Source: Vulcanisaeta distributa JCM 11217 (GTDB lineage: Archaea > Thermoproteota > Thermoprotei > Thermoproteales > Thermocladiaceae). Taken from it: a DNA stretch of 64,000 nucleotides. The notes beneath the pieces are model-generated. The model was not told the origin of the DNA. It did not search any database and saw only the letters and a program-made list of their open reading frames with translations. This document shows, one piece after another, positions 1 to 10,280 of this stretch; the first letter of the stretch is position 1, and every line of letters starts with the position of its first letter. The stretch lies in NCBI RefSeq assembly GCF_001316005.1, contig NZ_BBBJ01000010.1, forward strand, positions 17,652 through 81,651. The letters run 5' to 3'. The translations under genes were made by a program, and so were the position numbers.

Positions 1-2
1 GG

Positions 3-131
3 AAGCACCCAGAGCTCACCACCAAGGTATGTGAGGTATTGAAGAGAATGCATGATGAGGTAATACGTGAAGGCAACGTCGAGAGGGCTTGGAGGATAGC
101 CAAGGCAATGAAGAACCTAGGTTGCCAATAA
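3..131 (+). CDS. C-terminal end of an unidentified protein (5' end outside window)
   Basis: An open frame runs from the window edge to TAA at 129-131. It gives a 42-residue charged helical tail containing KVCEVLKRMHDEV and ending in KNLGCQ. I do not recognise the family. A similar tail (KTCEVLGKMLNEAMSEGK) occurs as an isolated fragment at 26247-26330, so this may belong to a small multicopy family. Confidence 0.45.
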   Translation, partial: KHPELTTKVCEVLKRMHDEVIREGNVERAWRIAKAMKNLGCQ

Positions 132-256
132 CCCGCCCAAGGCCCACGGGTCCGGTAAACCACATACCTGGAATAATCATTTTTATTGCGCCCAAAGTAC
201 ATTAACCTTAGGAATATCAATGATTCATTAATAAATATTTAAAATGCAAAGTGCAC

Positions 257-664
257 TTATGAAACATCAGTGATTAGAGGTATCTTAACCCTGCCCTGAG
301 CTGCATTCTTAACCTCCTTCTCGAGTTTCGCCCCCCCATCCTCACCGGCTTCGCTGAATCCACCACTAATTACTATAGCCGCCCTAACGCCCTTCGCCAC
401 GCACTCGCTCATTATCCTTGGCACGGTGGGTGCCGGGGTAACTATTACGGCTAGGTCAACCTCATCGGGTATCTCAAGCACGGACCTGTAGACCCTATGG
501 CCCAGTAGCTCCGTGTAGCTTGGGTTAACTAGGTAGACCCTGCCCCCCCGGAACTTCGTGAGTAGGTTCCTGGTTATTACACCGCCAACGCTCCCCTCCC
601 TCGCCGTGGCGCCTATCACCGCTATTGACCTGGGATTGAATAGGTAGTTAAGGCCCTCACTCAC
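257..664 (-). CDS. Truncated ADP-forming acyl-CoA synthetase alpha subunit (CoA-binding domain only)
   Basis: The 135-residue product matches the N-terminal CoA-binding Rossmann domain of ADP-forming acetyl-CoA synthetases: NPRSIAVIGAT near residue 11, YLVNPSY near 44, VDLAVIVTPA near 69 and ISGGFSEAGE near 99. Full family members are about 460 residues. This one stops where the conserved GPNCLG motif should begin, so the catalytic domains are missing and it is probably a remnant. The start is GTG. Two seven-base runs add a glycine each (FRGGRVY, EDGGAKL) compared with what the family implies. A free-standing CoA-binding protein is possible but the C-terminus does not look designed. Confidence 0.6.
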   Translation of the reverse strand: MSEGLNYLFNPRSIAVIGATAREGSVGGVITRNLLTKFRGGRVYLVNPSYTELLGHRVYRSVLEIPDEVDLAVIVTPAPTVPRIMSECVAKGVRAAIVISGGFSEAGEDGGAKLEKEVKNAAQGRVKIPLITDVS

Positions 665-689
665 GGCTTATGAATGTGGGCTGGGCTTA

Positions 690-1562
690 TTACGTATTAC
701 TCAATTGCATGGGCGCTATATACACAGGGAACCAGTCCTCCCTCCTAATCACTATGTTGTTGTATGCGTATACGTACCTCAGGGCGAGGTTCAGGTAGAG
801 GAGCGTTGGTAGTGATGTTGTTGGTGTCGCGTTGCAGTAGTACCAAGTACCCAATGGCTTCAGTGTGCCGTTTATTGAGGATATGTTTATTGCGAAGTAC
901 GTGGGGGGGCCACTCGGCAATACCGGTATTGGCTCACTGACGTTGCACCTAACCTCACCAATCACCTGCCAAGGGAGACCAGGTTGAAACCCGTGATGTT
1001 CGTACTCCCCATTGGGGGGCCATCTGGAATATGTAGACCCCGAGGATCGGTTTCGAGAGGTTCGTTATCAACGGTACCGCGTATACAATGCCTGAGTCCT
1101 GGGTCGTTAATTGAAAGAGCTCCCTCTTAACCACGCCGTAGACTAGGGCTGTGGCGTTGAATTCATAGGCAATCCCCCCCGACTTGGTTAGGTTCGACAA
1201 GTCCCCCCTGGATAGCCAGTCACGCTTAGCCCTGGGGCTATGATTACGGTGTTATTCAGCCCCCCCTGGTAAACCATGACTAGGAAGTATGAGCCGCTGG
1301 GTATTTTACCGCTTATCGTTATGTTCGTGCCAGTCCTGGGTATGTAAATGTTTAGTTCCGTTATTGGGAAGTTGAAGTTGTTTGTGCCCATTATCACGAG
1401 AAGGTTACTCCCAAAGCCTAGGTATGCATTTGCGGTTAGGTTTAGGTAACCAGTCACGGTGGTTAGTGGTGACGGTATTGAGATTATGAGGGTGAGGGAT
1501 GCTATGAATCCCACGAGTATTATCAAGCCACCGAGGGCGTAGGCCGGTATACCCCTAGCCAT
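690..1562 (-). CDS. Unidentified exported or membrane-anchored protein
   Basis: Residues 7-30 form one hydrophobic segment after MARG, followed by a long extracellular-type region rich in Asn, Thr, Ser and Tyr with many N-glycosylation sequons and no second clear membrane span. This suggests an anchored surface protein with its bulk outside. The reading needs two frame corrections, at the C6 run 1203-1208 and the G6 run 1014-1019. With them a single protein of about 285 residues runs to the stop at 690. It lies downstream of rad50 on the same strand, where nurA sits in many crenarchaea, but it does not resemble NurA. I do not recognise the family. Confidence 0.55.
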
Positions 1563-1598
1563 AACCTCAGGCTAATGATTCAGTTTGCAGTTATAAAA

Positions 1599-4059
1599 TT
1601 ACTTCTTCATCATGAGTTTGCGAACATACTTTCCCCCCCCTCTCATTAACGAAGCCAACCCTAATCACGTTATCGGCTATTGTCTCCAACGCGTCGACGT
1701 GCGACGTTATTATGACGGTCCTAACACCATTACTAAGGCTCCTAATCCAATCACCAACCCTACGCCTATGCTCCTCGTCCAAGTGCTCCGTGCTCATCAA
1801 GTATTAGTACTGGTATTAGGCCCATGACTACCCTGGCGATTGCGTACCTAAGCATTAGGGAGACTAGGTTCCTCTCACCTATGGACAGCGCCTCAACGGG
1901 TAGTGAGACCCCCCCGTCGTTCCTCCTGACCACTACCTCATACTCCTCATTAACTTCCATGGACGCGTATGAGGCCTTATGCATTAACTCCTTCATCATC
2001 ACATTCAACTCCTCATTAACGGAATCAAGGAATATCCTCCTAACCACGGGCTTAACATCATCAAGAACCTGCTGAAGCCTACTGAGAACATCCGACGCAC
2101 CGACATACCTATTCAACTCACCCCCCCTAACCCTACTCACCTCCGATTCCCTACTCGCCAACTCACCCCCCCTCAACTTCTCAACCCTATCCCTAAGCGC
2201 GTTAACCCTACCCCCCCTCAACTCCCCCCCCAACCTCCCTCATCAACGAATCCCTCTTCGCACTCAACTCCTTAATCTTAGCCCTCACACCCTCAAGCTC
2301 CTTAATCCTCCCCCCCTCCAACTCCCTAAGCCTACCCTCAACACTCAACTTCTCACTACGTATACCCAACAACCTAGCCTCACCATCCCTAACCCTCCTC
2401 TCAAGCTCATCAACACTCGCCAACTTACCCCCCCTCAACTCAGCGAGCTCAACCTTAGCCCTACCTAACTCCTCAAGCTCCCTATTCAATTTACCCAACT
2501 CATCCTCAATACCCTCCAACTCCCTCTTTAATGAGTCCTCATCATAACCACCAATCCTCGATAACTCCTCAACCAATGAGTTCCTCCTATTACGCAAATC
2601 CTCAAGGGATGCCCTAATCACGTCCTCCCTACCCAACTCACCCTCAATACTCCTCAACTCACTCTCCAACCTGCCCAACTCCTCAGCCTCATCATTAAGC
2701 CTACCCAACCTACTCATTAACTCCTCCCTCCTCCTCATCAACTCCCTCAACCTAACCTCCCTACTGCTCACAAGCTCCTGAGCCAACTCACTATCCAGTG
2801 GCCTACCGCACAACGGGCACCTCTCGACAGAGCCGCCCCTTAGTAGGTTCAGTTCCAGTTCCACGTGCTCAATCTCCGCATTAACCCTCGCCAGCTCCTC
2901 CCTAGTGCTGTTAATCTCCACGTCTATTGACGCCCTCCTACTTAGTTTCCTCCTCAACTCATCCGCCCTCGCCTTAAGTCCATTAATCCTATCCAGTTCA
3001 TCATTCAACTCCTTAATACTCACATCAATACTCTCCAACTCCCTCCTAATCTCCTCAACCCTCCGCCTATAGTTCTGGGCGAGCGTTAACCTAGACTTAA
3101 CATCATCCCTCCTCCTCATTAACTCCTCAAGCCTAGCCCTTAACTCACCCTCCCTCGAAACCACAGACTCAAGCTCAAGGACCCTAGCCCTTAATTGACC
3201 CAGTTGGTTTAGGGTACTCCTCAAGGTATCCAACTCGTTCATGACCCTACCCTCCTCCTCACCGAGCATGGAGAGCCTCTGCCTCAACTCCACGTACTCA
3301 CCCTCAAGCCTCTCCAACTCCTCCTCACTACTCATTAACCTACTCAATTCCTCCTCAACGGACTTAAGCTCGCCCTCCTTCTCACTCAATGTCTTCTCTG
3401 CACTGGAAACCTCGCTCTCCAACCTACTTAATTCCTCCCTCCTACTGTTCGATTCACGTTCAAGGACCTCAAGCCTACCCCCCCTAAGCCCCCCCTCGGT
3501 AATGCTGGTCACGGCCCTAAGCCCCCCCTCCCTAACCACGTCCTGCCTAGCCCTCTCAATGGCATCAAGCTTAGCAGGGTATCAAGCTTAAACTCACCCC
3601 TCCTACCACTCCTGAGTATCTCCCTAATCTCTCCCTGTCTCACGTAGAGGAGTTCCGAGAATGTGTCAATGTCGATGCCCGTGGTCCTAACTACGAATTG
3701 CGTGACCTCCCTATCCCTAGCCGCAACCCTCCTACCGCCCTCATCGAGGACGTAGGTCTGCGACTCAAGGGTCTTCTCGGTGCTAAAGGCCCTCTGTACC
3801 AGGTACTTACGCCCATCAATCCCCCCCACGTACTCTAGGCGAATAATGGCGCTGGATGCGCCGCGCCTCACGAGGTCACTAAGCCTATACCTACCCCCCC
3901 TAACCCACTCAGAGCCGTAAAGGCTATTGCGATTGCCTCGAGTATGCTCGTCTTACCGGAGCCGTTTGGCCCATGTATGAAGTTAATGCCCTCAGTGATT
4001 ACGGCCCTACCCCCCCTAATTATTGACCTAAAATTCTCAATCTCAATCCTAGTGATCAT
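1599..4059 (-). CDS. rad50: DNA double-strand break repair ATPase Rad50
   Basis: This SMC-like ATPase works with Mre11 in DNA-end resection. The N-terminus ITRIEIENFRS is followed by Walker A GPNGSGKT. A long coiled coil has the zinc hook RCPLCGRPL (around 2800-2830), then the signature LSIGERNLVSL and Walker B VLILDE. The frame breaks near 3918 (T run one short), 3570 (AAAGCTT read as AAGCTT), 2224 (G8), 1790 (CCC read as C before the D-loop) and 1632 (G8). With correction the end becomes a short basic tail stopping at 1599. The coiled coil holds many out-of-place RGGE and RGGK pairs from seven-base runs; removing one Gly restores heptads. The start ATG overlaps the mre11 stop (ATGA). Confidence 0.93.
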
Positions 4060-5319
4060 CTCTGAACACCCAACCAATCAGTGATTGATTTACTACCCCT
4101 GAGTGGCACGCCGACCAAGTTCTCCAGTGTCTTCAGGGCACCATCCTCATCATCAGCCCTAACCCTCTCAATTATGTCCATGACAGCGCCCACCAACTCA
4201 TCATTACCCAGCCTCGACTTAAGGGCTTGCCTAATTATCTCATTAATACCACCAAAAACCCTAATTGACCTCTCACCCTCACCGACCTGCCTCTCCAGGC
4301 TTAGCCTAATGTCGACCCAAGCCCTACTGAAGAGCTTCCTAAGCTCATTGGCGTTGAAGTCCCTCGTGGAGTAGCCGCCGGCTACCCTACCCTCGATCTC
4401 AAGGATTATTAACGAACCCCCCCTCTGATCCATGTTACTGGCTATGTATGACACGTCACTCCTAACGACACTGGGCTTGGCCTCCTCATACCTAACCCTC
4501 ACCCTGACAAGTCTCCTGGAAACCCCCCCAAGCCTAACATCGCTGACCCTAACGCCATTACCACCAACGTCAAGTAGTAGGAAGCCCTTTGGGTCCACAT
4601 CCTTAACCTTCCTTAATTTTCCGTTGGCGTACTCATAAACCTCGAACTCCCTGGCATCCCAAACCTCGAGGGAACCTGGGTAAACAGCGTTAATCCTCGG
4701 GTGCCTAAGCCCATGCTCGTGTATGTGCCCCCCCACGGCGAAGTAATCAATGCCCAACTGAGCCAGTGGCTTTTCATTAATCATGAAGACATCCACGTTA
4801 GGCATTGGTATATGTACGGCGCGCCCTCAATGTATTGGTGAATAACGGCTATGTTAATGCCATTGCCCCCCCTCAAGGCATTTAATGAGTTAACTAATTT
4901 GTTCTGCATGTCCGTATACACCGTGCCAACACCGATCAGCCTAACACCACCCAGGTCCACGTAGCCATTATCCAGGTACTGAATCAAACCCATCTGATGG
5001 AGTACGGCAAGTGGGTTCTCGATTGGGTTTATGACGGATGAGTCGTGATTACCCCCCCTAATGACTATGACCCTGATACCAACCTCCCTAAGCCTTGTTA
5101 ACCCCCCCCTAATCGCCGTTATGTATATGCTGGGCGACGGCCTCTGGGTGTCGAAGAAGTCCCCCCGCTAATAATCACGGTATCCAACCCCCTCTCCTCC
5201 CTGAGCCGTACCAGCTCATCGACTGCGTTCAGGAATGCCCTGTTGTAATCCTCGAGCCTCTCCTCTAGCCCGTACTGCCGATGGCCCAGGTGTATGTCGG
5301 CTAATTGCGCAATTAGCAT
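4056..5319 (-). CDS. mre11: DNA repair exonuclease/endonuclease Mre11
   Basis: This is a metallophosphoesterase-type nuclease that pairs with Rad50. It starts MLIAQLADIHLGH (metal-binding D-I-H). After correcting a G6 run near 5162 it shows the SGDFFD metal site, RGNHDSS near 5045 (seen as RGGNHD because of a seven-base run), IAVIHQY and GGHIHEHG. A second break near 4800 (about one base missing before the PMPNVDVF stretch) separates the last fragment, which holds the capping domain. The ATG at 5319 lies one base after the herA stop, and the gene ends in a 4-bp overlap with rad50, so the three genes form one operon in the order herA-mre11-rad50. Confidence 0.93.
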
Positions 5320-5320
5320 T

Positions 5321-7254
5321 CTAACCAACCTTCAGTAATCCATCCTTAATTGCTTTTGCTGTCAGTGCTATTACGTGTGGGCATGGCTCATACGCAGAGC
5401 CACACACTTCGCAGCTCCAGGTATTCTCGCCAAGCCTCACCTCAACATGAACATCACCAACCCTGCCGCTGAGGACTCCCGTGTCCATACTCACATCATT
5501 AACCTCACTGATTAATGGGGGGGCCGCCTCAAGCACGCTCCTTGCACTAACCCTGGTGCTCAGGGCTTTCTCGACCTTATCCCTCAACTCCTCAATACCT
5601 AGATTGACCTGGGTGTTCCATGCCTCGCTCAGGTCTATGTCTGAGCCGCCGTAATCAAGCACCCTATCCCTAAGCCTAATCACCAGTGGCAGCGGTGTTA
5701 TTGGGCCCACGACTATTCCCTCACCAACGTCAAGCATGGGTATTAACCTGCCCAGCTCCTCATTAAGCACCTCACTGGCGCTGAGTACGGCCATTACGTC
5801 CCTCTGATTAACAAGCCTCAGTATTATCTGACTATTGCACTGACTGAGTACGTCCGGGTCAACCTTAGACGGCCTCTGGGTTATCACGACTAGGTAGACG
5901 CCGAACTTACGTCCCTCACCAGCTATCCTAGAGATAATGCCAAGGCTCAGTGTTGACTTAACGGCCCTGGGCTGGGCGAACCTATGGGCCTCCTCCAGAA
6001 TGATAACCACGGGGGGGAATGGGTACCTAGGCCCTGGCAGGTTCCTCACGTAATTAACCCTAGCCCTAAACACCCTACTCAGTACGTGGTACACAACGTG
6101 GTCCTGAACCTCGTCACTTAAGCCGGCGAGGTTGATGATCGTTACGGAGCCAGGCCTTAGAACCTTATCAAGTGGTAGTGACCAATACGTGTAAAGCCCA
6201 ATCCTCCTAAGCCTCCTTAGATAAACCCTGGTGCTAACGAGAAGCGCCTTCTTAGTCTTACTATCTATTAAATCCTCGAGCTCCTTCAACACCTTCTCCG
6301 CCTTCCTCCTACCCTCATCATTAAGCGATGCATTGAGCTTCTTAAGTATCCTATCAATGCTCGTGTTTGTTCCATACTCAAGAATCTCATTAATGACCTT
6401 AATCATTGAGTCCAGGGTACCCAATTGCCTGGCACCGCTGTACTTAACGATGGTCCTGACGAGGGTGTGGACCAGGTATATGACGTACCTAATCTTGGAG
6501 GCACCCCCCCTCGGAACGCCGGCGACATCCGCCAGGACCTCCGGCTGAACCTTCATCGTGTTTATCCTATACCTCAAGTCACCGGTACCGACCTCGGACG
6601 CCGTTATCACAATGACCTTATCGAGGAATTGAGGACCAAGCCTTGAGATGCTACCCTTTATGTGTACGTATTCGCCGTGCGGGTCTATGACGAGCACCGT
6701 GGCGCCCTTCTTCAGTAACTCCTCAATGAGTATTACCGAGGACCAGGTCTTCCCAGAGCCCGTGGATGCTATTATGGCTAAGTGCTCCTGAGACCGTTCA
6801 TGTCTATGCAGTAGGGCACGTCGGACCTAAGGGAGAGCCTACCAATGCATAGGGCCCTCTCTGGGTCTACCTTCACGAACTCACTAACCATGCCTGCGTC
6901 GGCTAGGTACACGGGCGTGCCCACGGCAGGTGTTGTCCTTGGCATGTATATCTTATCGCCGTACTTATAACCGAGCACCATTACCCTGGCCTGGACAACC
7001 TCGACGATGCTTTCCCTGGGCATGTCGTCCAGGACGTCGGCCACGTAGCCGTCAACCCCCCCAACCCTATATGGTTCACGCCTTATCCATAGTACCTGCC
7101 CAAGCACGTTGACGCTGACCTCCTTACCATCGACGTAGTCCCTCATGGGTATGTATACGTAGTCATAGCGGTTAACGCCACTGTTCCTCTTTATGGAAAC
7201 CACGTACACCAACGGGCTCTCCACATTGACGATAAAGCCAACCTCATTGGCCAT
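5321..7254 (-). CDS. herA: DNA repair helicase/translocase HerA
   Basis: This hexameric bipolar translocase works with NurA and Mre11-Rad50. The first 155 residues form the HAS barrel. The frame breaks near 6780 within a poorly defined short indel, then resumes with Walker A ASTGSGKT and VLVIDPHGEY. Later come the Walker B region VVIILEEAHRF and the arginine-finger stretch ITQRPSKVDPDVL. The C-terminal tail has CEVCGSAYEPCPHVIAL, a CxxC...CxH pattern resembling a SWIM-type zinc site and not part of the usual HerA core. It is the first gene of the repair operon. nurA is not nearby. Confidence 0.92.
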
Positions 7255-7361
7255 GGCTTAGCAAGCAACTCTCGAATCACTGGGTATTTAACATGATGCT
7301 GACAGGCGTTATGTAGAGCAGGACAAAACTTTTACCCTTATAATTAATCATTAACTGAGGG

Positions 7362-8516
7362 ATGAAATTCGGCGTAAGACTCAGGTGCTTGAGGTGTGGT
7401 TATTCGGGACCAGGTGATGGCCCATTGTGCCCCAGGTGCGGCTTCCCGTTGATAACGGAGCCGAGGAGTGCATTGAGGATTGATAGGGAGAAGCCGAGCA
7501 TCCTTAGGTATGCATCGGCGTTGAATTACGGCGATAGGGTTGTATCGCTTGGTGAGGGTTTCACGAGGATTAGGAGGGTTAATGGCGTGCTCATTAAGGA
7601 TGAGTCTAGAAACCAACGGGGGGGTCCTTCATGGATAGGGGGGGCTCATCAGTACTAATTAGTAATGCGGAGGGTGAGGTCAGGGTTTTGTTTGAGGAGG
7701 ACTTCACGCTGTCAATAGCCACCTACGCCAATGCGGCGGGTATTAATGTTAGGGTTTATGTGAATCCTGACAGGGTTGGTGCCTACACAGAGCTCCTCAA
7801 ACTATCAACCATGGGTAACGTGGTCATTGAATTCAGCGGTGGGAATGGCATCAACGCATCCTATGGCGAGCCCTATTCCTTGATGGTGTTAAGACCATCG
7901 CCTACGAGCTTTATGAGCAGGTTGGTGAGGTTGAGGGCGTAGTGCTACCCATGGAGAGGGGTTACCTAGCCCTGGCAGTTTATGAGGGCTTTAGGGAACT
8001 GCGTGAATGGGGGGGCTTCATTGGTGACCTGCCGAGGCTAATACTCGTTAAGCATAGGGCTGGCAGAATGACGGAAATCAGTGATTGGCTTGTCAGGGCT
8101 GCTGGGGCTAGGGTTGTCGATGTTGGCGATGAGGAGACCATAAGATCAATGATCGAATTGGCCAGGGATGGGATGTACGTTAAGCCCGTGTCCGCCATGG
8201 CATACGCCGTGGCCTCAACACTTGGTAGGGATTACGTGGTTGTTATAACGGGTACGGGGGGGTTAAGGAGTACAGGGTTGGTAGGGAGCTCGGTGGGTTA
8301 ACGAAGCTTCAGGAGGCCATACTCGGGGGGGTTTTGGAAGGCTCGAGACCGTTAACGGCATACGAGGTTTGGGAGAGACTGGGTGGTGCGGCGACGGTTC
8401 AAGGCGTTTACAAGGCTTTGAACTCGCTCGTGAGGCGTGGCCTAGTGGTCTTTGATTACGAGGTTCGTGGTAATAAGAAGGTCAGGGTTTATCGTTCATT
8501 ATCGAATTATAAATAA
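7362..8516 (+). CDS. Threonine-synthase-like pseudoenzyme fused to a C-terminal winged helix
   Basis: An N-terminal zinc ribbon (CLRCGY...CPRCGF, residues 9-28) and LKASL-like fold-type II PLP sequence resemble threonine synthase. After frame repair (C missing near 7613, G missing near 7887, G7 at 8255) the cofactor region reads NPTGSFMDRG, where real enzymes, including thrC at 57164 in this window, have NPTGSFKDRG. The PLP lysine is therefore Met, and the ATG of that Met is plainly present at 7631. The phosphate-binding loop (STGNTAAS in thrC) is replaced by EEDFTLSI. The last 60 residues (SRPLTAYEVWERLG...GVYKALNSLVRRGLV) form a winged helix. I infer a PLP-fold sensor fused to a DNA-binding domain rather than an enzyme. 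The ligand is unknown. Confidence 0.75.
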
Positions 8517-8569
8517 TTAAGGATAATTATTAATAATGGATTATTGGGCCCGTGGATTCTGCGGTGAAT

Positions 8570-8590
8570 AAAAATTATATAAATATTTTA
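8570..8590 (+). promoter_or_regulatory. BRE/TATA promoter of the CBS regulator
   Basis: A-rich BRE followed by TTATATAAATA about 24 bp before the TTG at 8604 and 42 bp before the ATG at 8622. A GAGGTGG Shine-Dalgarno-like sequence at 8610-8616 sits just upstream of the ATG, which favours the ATG as the start. Confidence 0.5.
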
Positions 8591-8621
8591 TTATTAATTA
8601 GTCTTGGTTGAGGTGGTTGGT

Positions 8622-9521
8622 ATGATGATTGAGAAGCTGCCTTCGACGTACGCCTCAATACTTAATGCGCTTGTTGAGTTGTACATGATGTCTAAGAAGC
8701 CCGTTAAGTCTAGGGATATTGCTGAGAAGCTTGGTATTAATGAGGGTACGGTTAGGAATTCCATGGTCGCCCTGAGGGCCATGGGGGGGTACATAGAGTC
8801 TAAGACTGGGCCTTACGGTGGCTATGTGCCGACGCAGAAGGCCCTTGAGTATGTTAAGATGCCTGCTAACACGGTCTTTGCTCTGGACATAGCCCCCCCC
8901 ATATCGATTAATAAGTTGCCCACGAACCTGTACGTGACTGGTATTGAGCTACTCGACGTAATTAACCCGTTCAGTAATAGGGCGCTTGTGAGGGTTATTG
9001 GTGATATGAAGAATATTAGGATTGGTGATAATGTTAGGATTGGGCCTACGGCGAATAGTAGGGTGATTATTGAGGGTGTGATTACGGAGAAGAATGAGGG
9101 GTTGAGGGAGTTGGTGGTCGCCATTAATAAGTTGATAGCAATACCGAAGGTTAAGGTTGAGATGTTGATGAGTAAGAACGTGATAACCATAAGGCATGAC
9201 TCACCACTTAAGGAGGCGGCTAAGGTATTTGCCGAGAGGAAGATCAGGGCTCTCCCGGTCATTGATGATGAGGGTAAGATAGTTGGCTTAATAACGACTA
9301 GTGAAATAGCCAGGGCTTACTACGAGGGTAACCTAAACGCTAGGGTTGAGGATTATGCGAGGAGGGATGTGCCTACGATTGATAAGGAGGCCGACATATA
9401 CGATGCTATGAGGCTCATGACGGCTAACAAGATCGGTAGGTTAATAGTGGTTAGTGGTGGTAAGCCCGTGGGCATAATAACAAGGACGGACATACTGCAG
9501 TACCTGGCATCACTTGATTAA
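8622..9521 (+). CDS. Winged-helix/CBS-pair transcriptional regulator
   Basis: About 300 residues. The N-terminal winged helix (MIEKLPSTYASILNALVELY...KSRDIAEKLGINEGTVRNSM) resembles HrcA-type and archaeal CBS regulators. A middle domain of about 100 residues is followed by two CBS motifs (MLMSKNVITIRHDSPLKEA and YARRDVPTIDKEADIYDAM), each ending in a GxI or GII strand. CBS pairs commonly bind adenine nucleotides, so it probably couples energy state to transcription. The frame is intact, although the seven-base runs insert Gly in RAMGGYIE and Pro in IAPPIS. It follows the pseudoenzyme-winged-helix gene on the same strand but has its own promoter. Confidence 0.85.
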   Translation: MMIEKLPSTYASILNALVELYMMSKKPVKSRDIAEKLGINEGTVRNSMVALRAMGGYIESKTGPYGGYVPTQKALEYVKMPANTVFALDIAPPISINKLPTNLYVTGIELLDVINPFSNRALVRVIGDMKNIRIGDNVRIGPTANSRVIIEGVITEKNEGLRELVVAINKLIAIPKVKVEMLMSKNVITIRHDSPLKEAAKVFAERKIRALPVIDDEGKIVGLITTSEIARAYYEGNLNARVEDYARRDVPTIDKEADIYDAMRLMTANKIGRLIVVSGGKPVGIITRTDILQYLASLD

Positions 9522-9532
9522 GTATTTTAAAA

Positions 9533-9841
9533 ATGCAATACTCCTTGTCAAGCATTAGGTCAGTCCACATATGCGAAATTTGTGAGGAGAAGCCGGCGGT
9601 GATTAGGTGCCGAGTTTGCGGTAGGTACGTGTGCAGCGACGACTTTGACTATTCAATGAGCGTTTGCAGGGCCTGCTCAGCAACGCTTTGTCAGGTATGC
9701 CACTCAAGGCTTGCCGTTGGGCATTGCGCTAGGTGTGGTAGGTTGGTTTGTAGGAGGGATAGTGTTAGGGTTGGGCTTAGCAGGTACTGCATTGACTGCG
9801 CCAGGGAGTTGGGCTTAATCAGTGAGGTTAAGAATAAATAA
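9533..9841 (+). CDS. Multi-zinc-finger small protein
   Basis: This 102-residue protein is packed with paired cysteines: CEICEEKPAVIRCRVCGRYVC, CRACSATLCQVC, CARCGRLVC and CIDC. They would form three or four treble-clef or B-box-like zinc sites. It begins 11 bases after the CBS regulator stop and so is likely co-transcribed. Such proteins are widespread in Thermoproteales without assigned function; protein or nucleic-acid binding is an inference. Confidence 0.7.
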   Translation: MQYSLSSIRSVHICEICEEKPAVIRCRVCGRYVCSDDFDYSMSVCRACSATLCQVCHSRLAVGHCARCGRLVCRRDSVRVGLSRYCIDCARELGLISEVKNK

Positions 9842-9856
9842 GGGGGGGTTCATGCA

Positions 9857-10239
9857 ATGGTTAGGTTGATGAGCGAGGGTAAGCCAAGCGAGAGTAAGCC
9901 TGCGAGGAAGCTTTTGATACCGAGCTTCCTAACGCCGAGCGGGATCAAGCCTGAGGAGAAGAGGGAGAGGCGTGAGAGGAGGTTGAGGATTAGGCGTAGG
10001 AGTGATGTGGATGAAGGTAAGGCGAAGATGAACCCGGAGACGATGAAGGAGTTGGAGATTAGGGACAAGGTCGAGGTGGTGCTCGTTGGTGGCGGCTCCA
10101 GAGAGAGGAAGTACGTGTTCACGGTGATACCGAGTGAGGATGTGCCGAGGAACGAGGTTTGGTGTAATGAGGAGGAGATGAAAAAACTTGGTGTTGCAGA
10201 TAATAGCATAGCGACTGTTAGGGCCCCCCGAGGGAGTAA
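9857..10239 (+). CDS. Basic conserved protein with a double-psi-barrel-like C-terminal domain
   Basis: The first 60 residues are very basic (EEKRERRERRLRIRRR). They are followed by a compact beta-rich domain (LEIRDKVEVVLVGG...YVFTVIPSEDVPRNEVW...KKLGVADNSIATVRAP) resembling double-psi barrels. The apparent extension to 10294 is due to a C6 run at 10224-10229. With four C the protein ends at TAA 10237-10239, clearing the space before endA. Function unknown; the basic tail suggests RNA or DNA binding, and endA follows directly. Confidence 0.55.
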
Positions 10240-10280
10240 ACACGCAATGATGTTTATGGGGTTTGGTTTTAATAGCCGTA

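Noticed and set aside
3560..3585. Link between single-base deletions and AAGCTT sites (rad50 3570, thermopsin-like gene 11990, cimA 53277), as if a modified base disturbed base calling
   Set aside because: Other AAGCTT sites (near 8304 and 44386) show no frame break, and most deletions are not near AAGCTT.
1599..4059. Repeated RGGE/RGGK/RGGR motifs in Rad50 and many other proteins, as if RGG-type RNA-binding repeats
   Set aside because: Each RGG comes from a seven-G tract where family alignments or heptad spacing imply four G, so the extra Gly is a run-length effect and not a motif.
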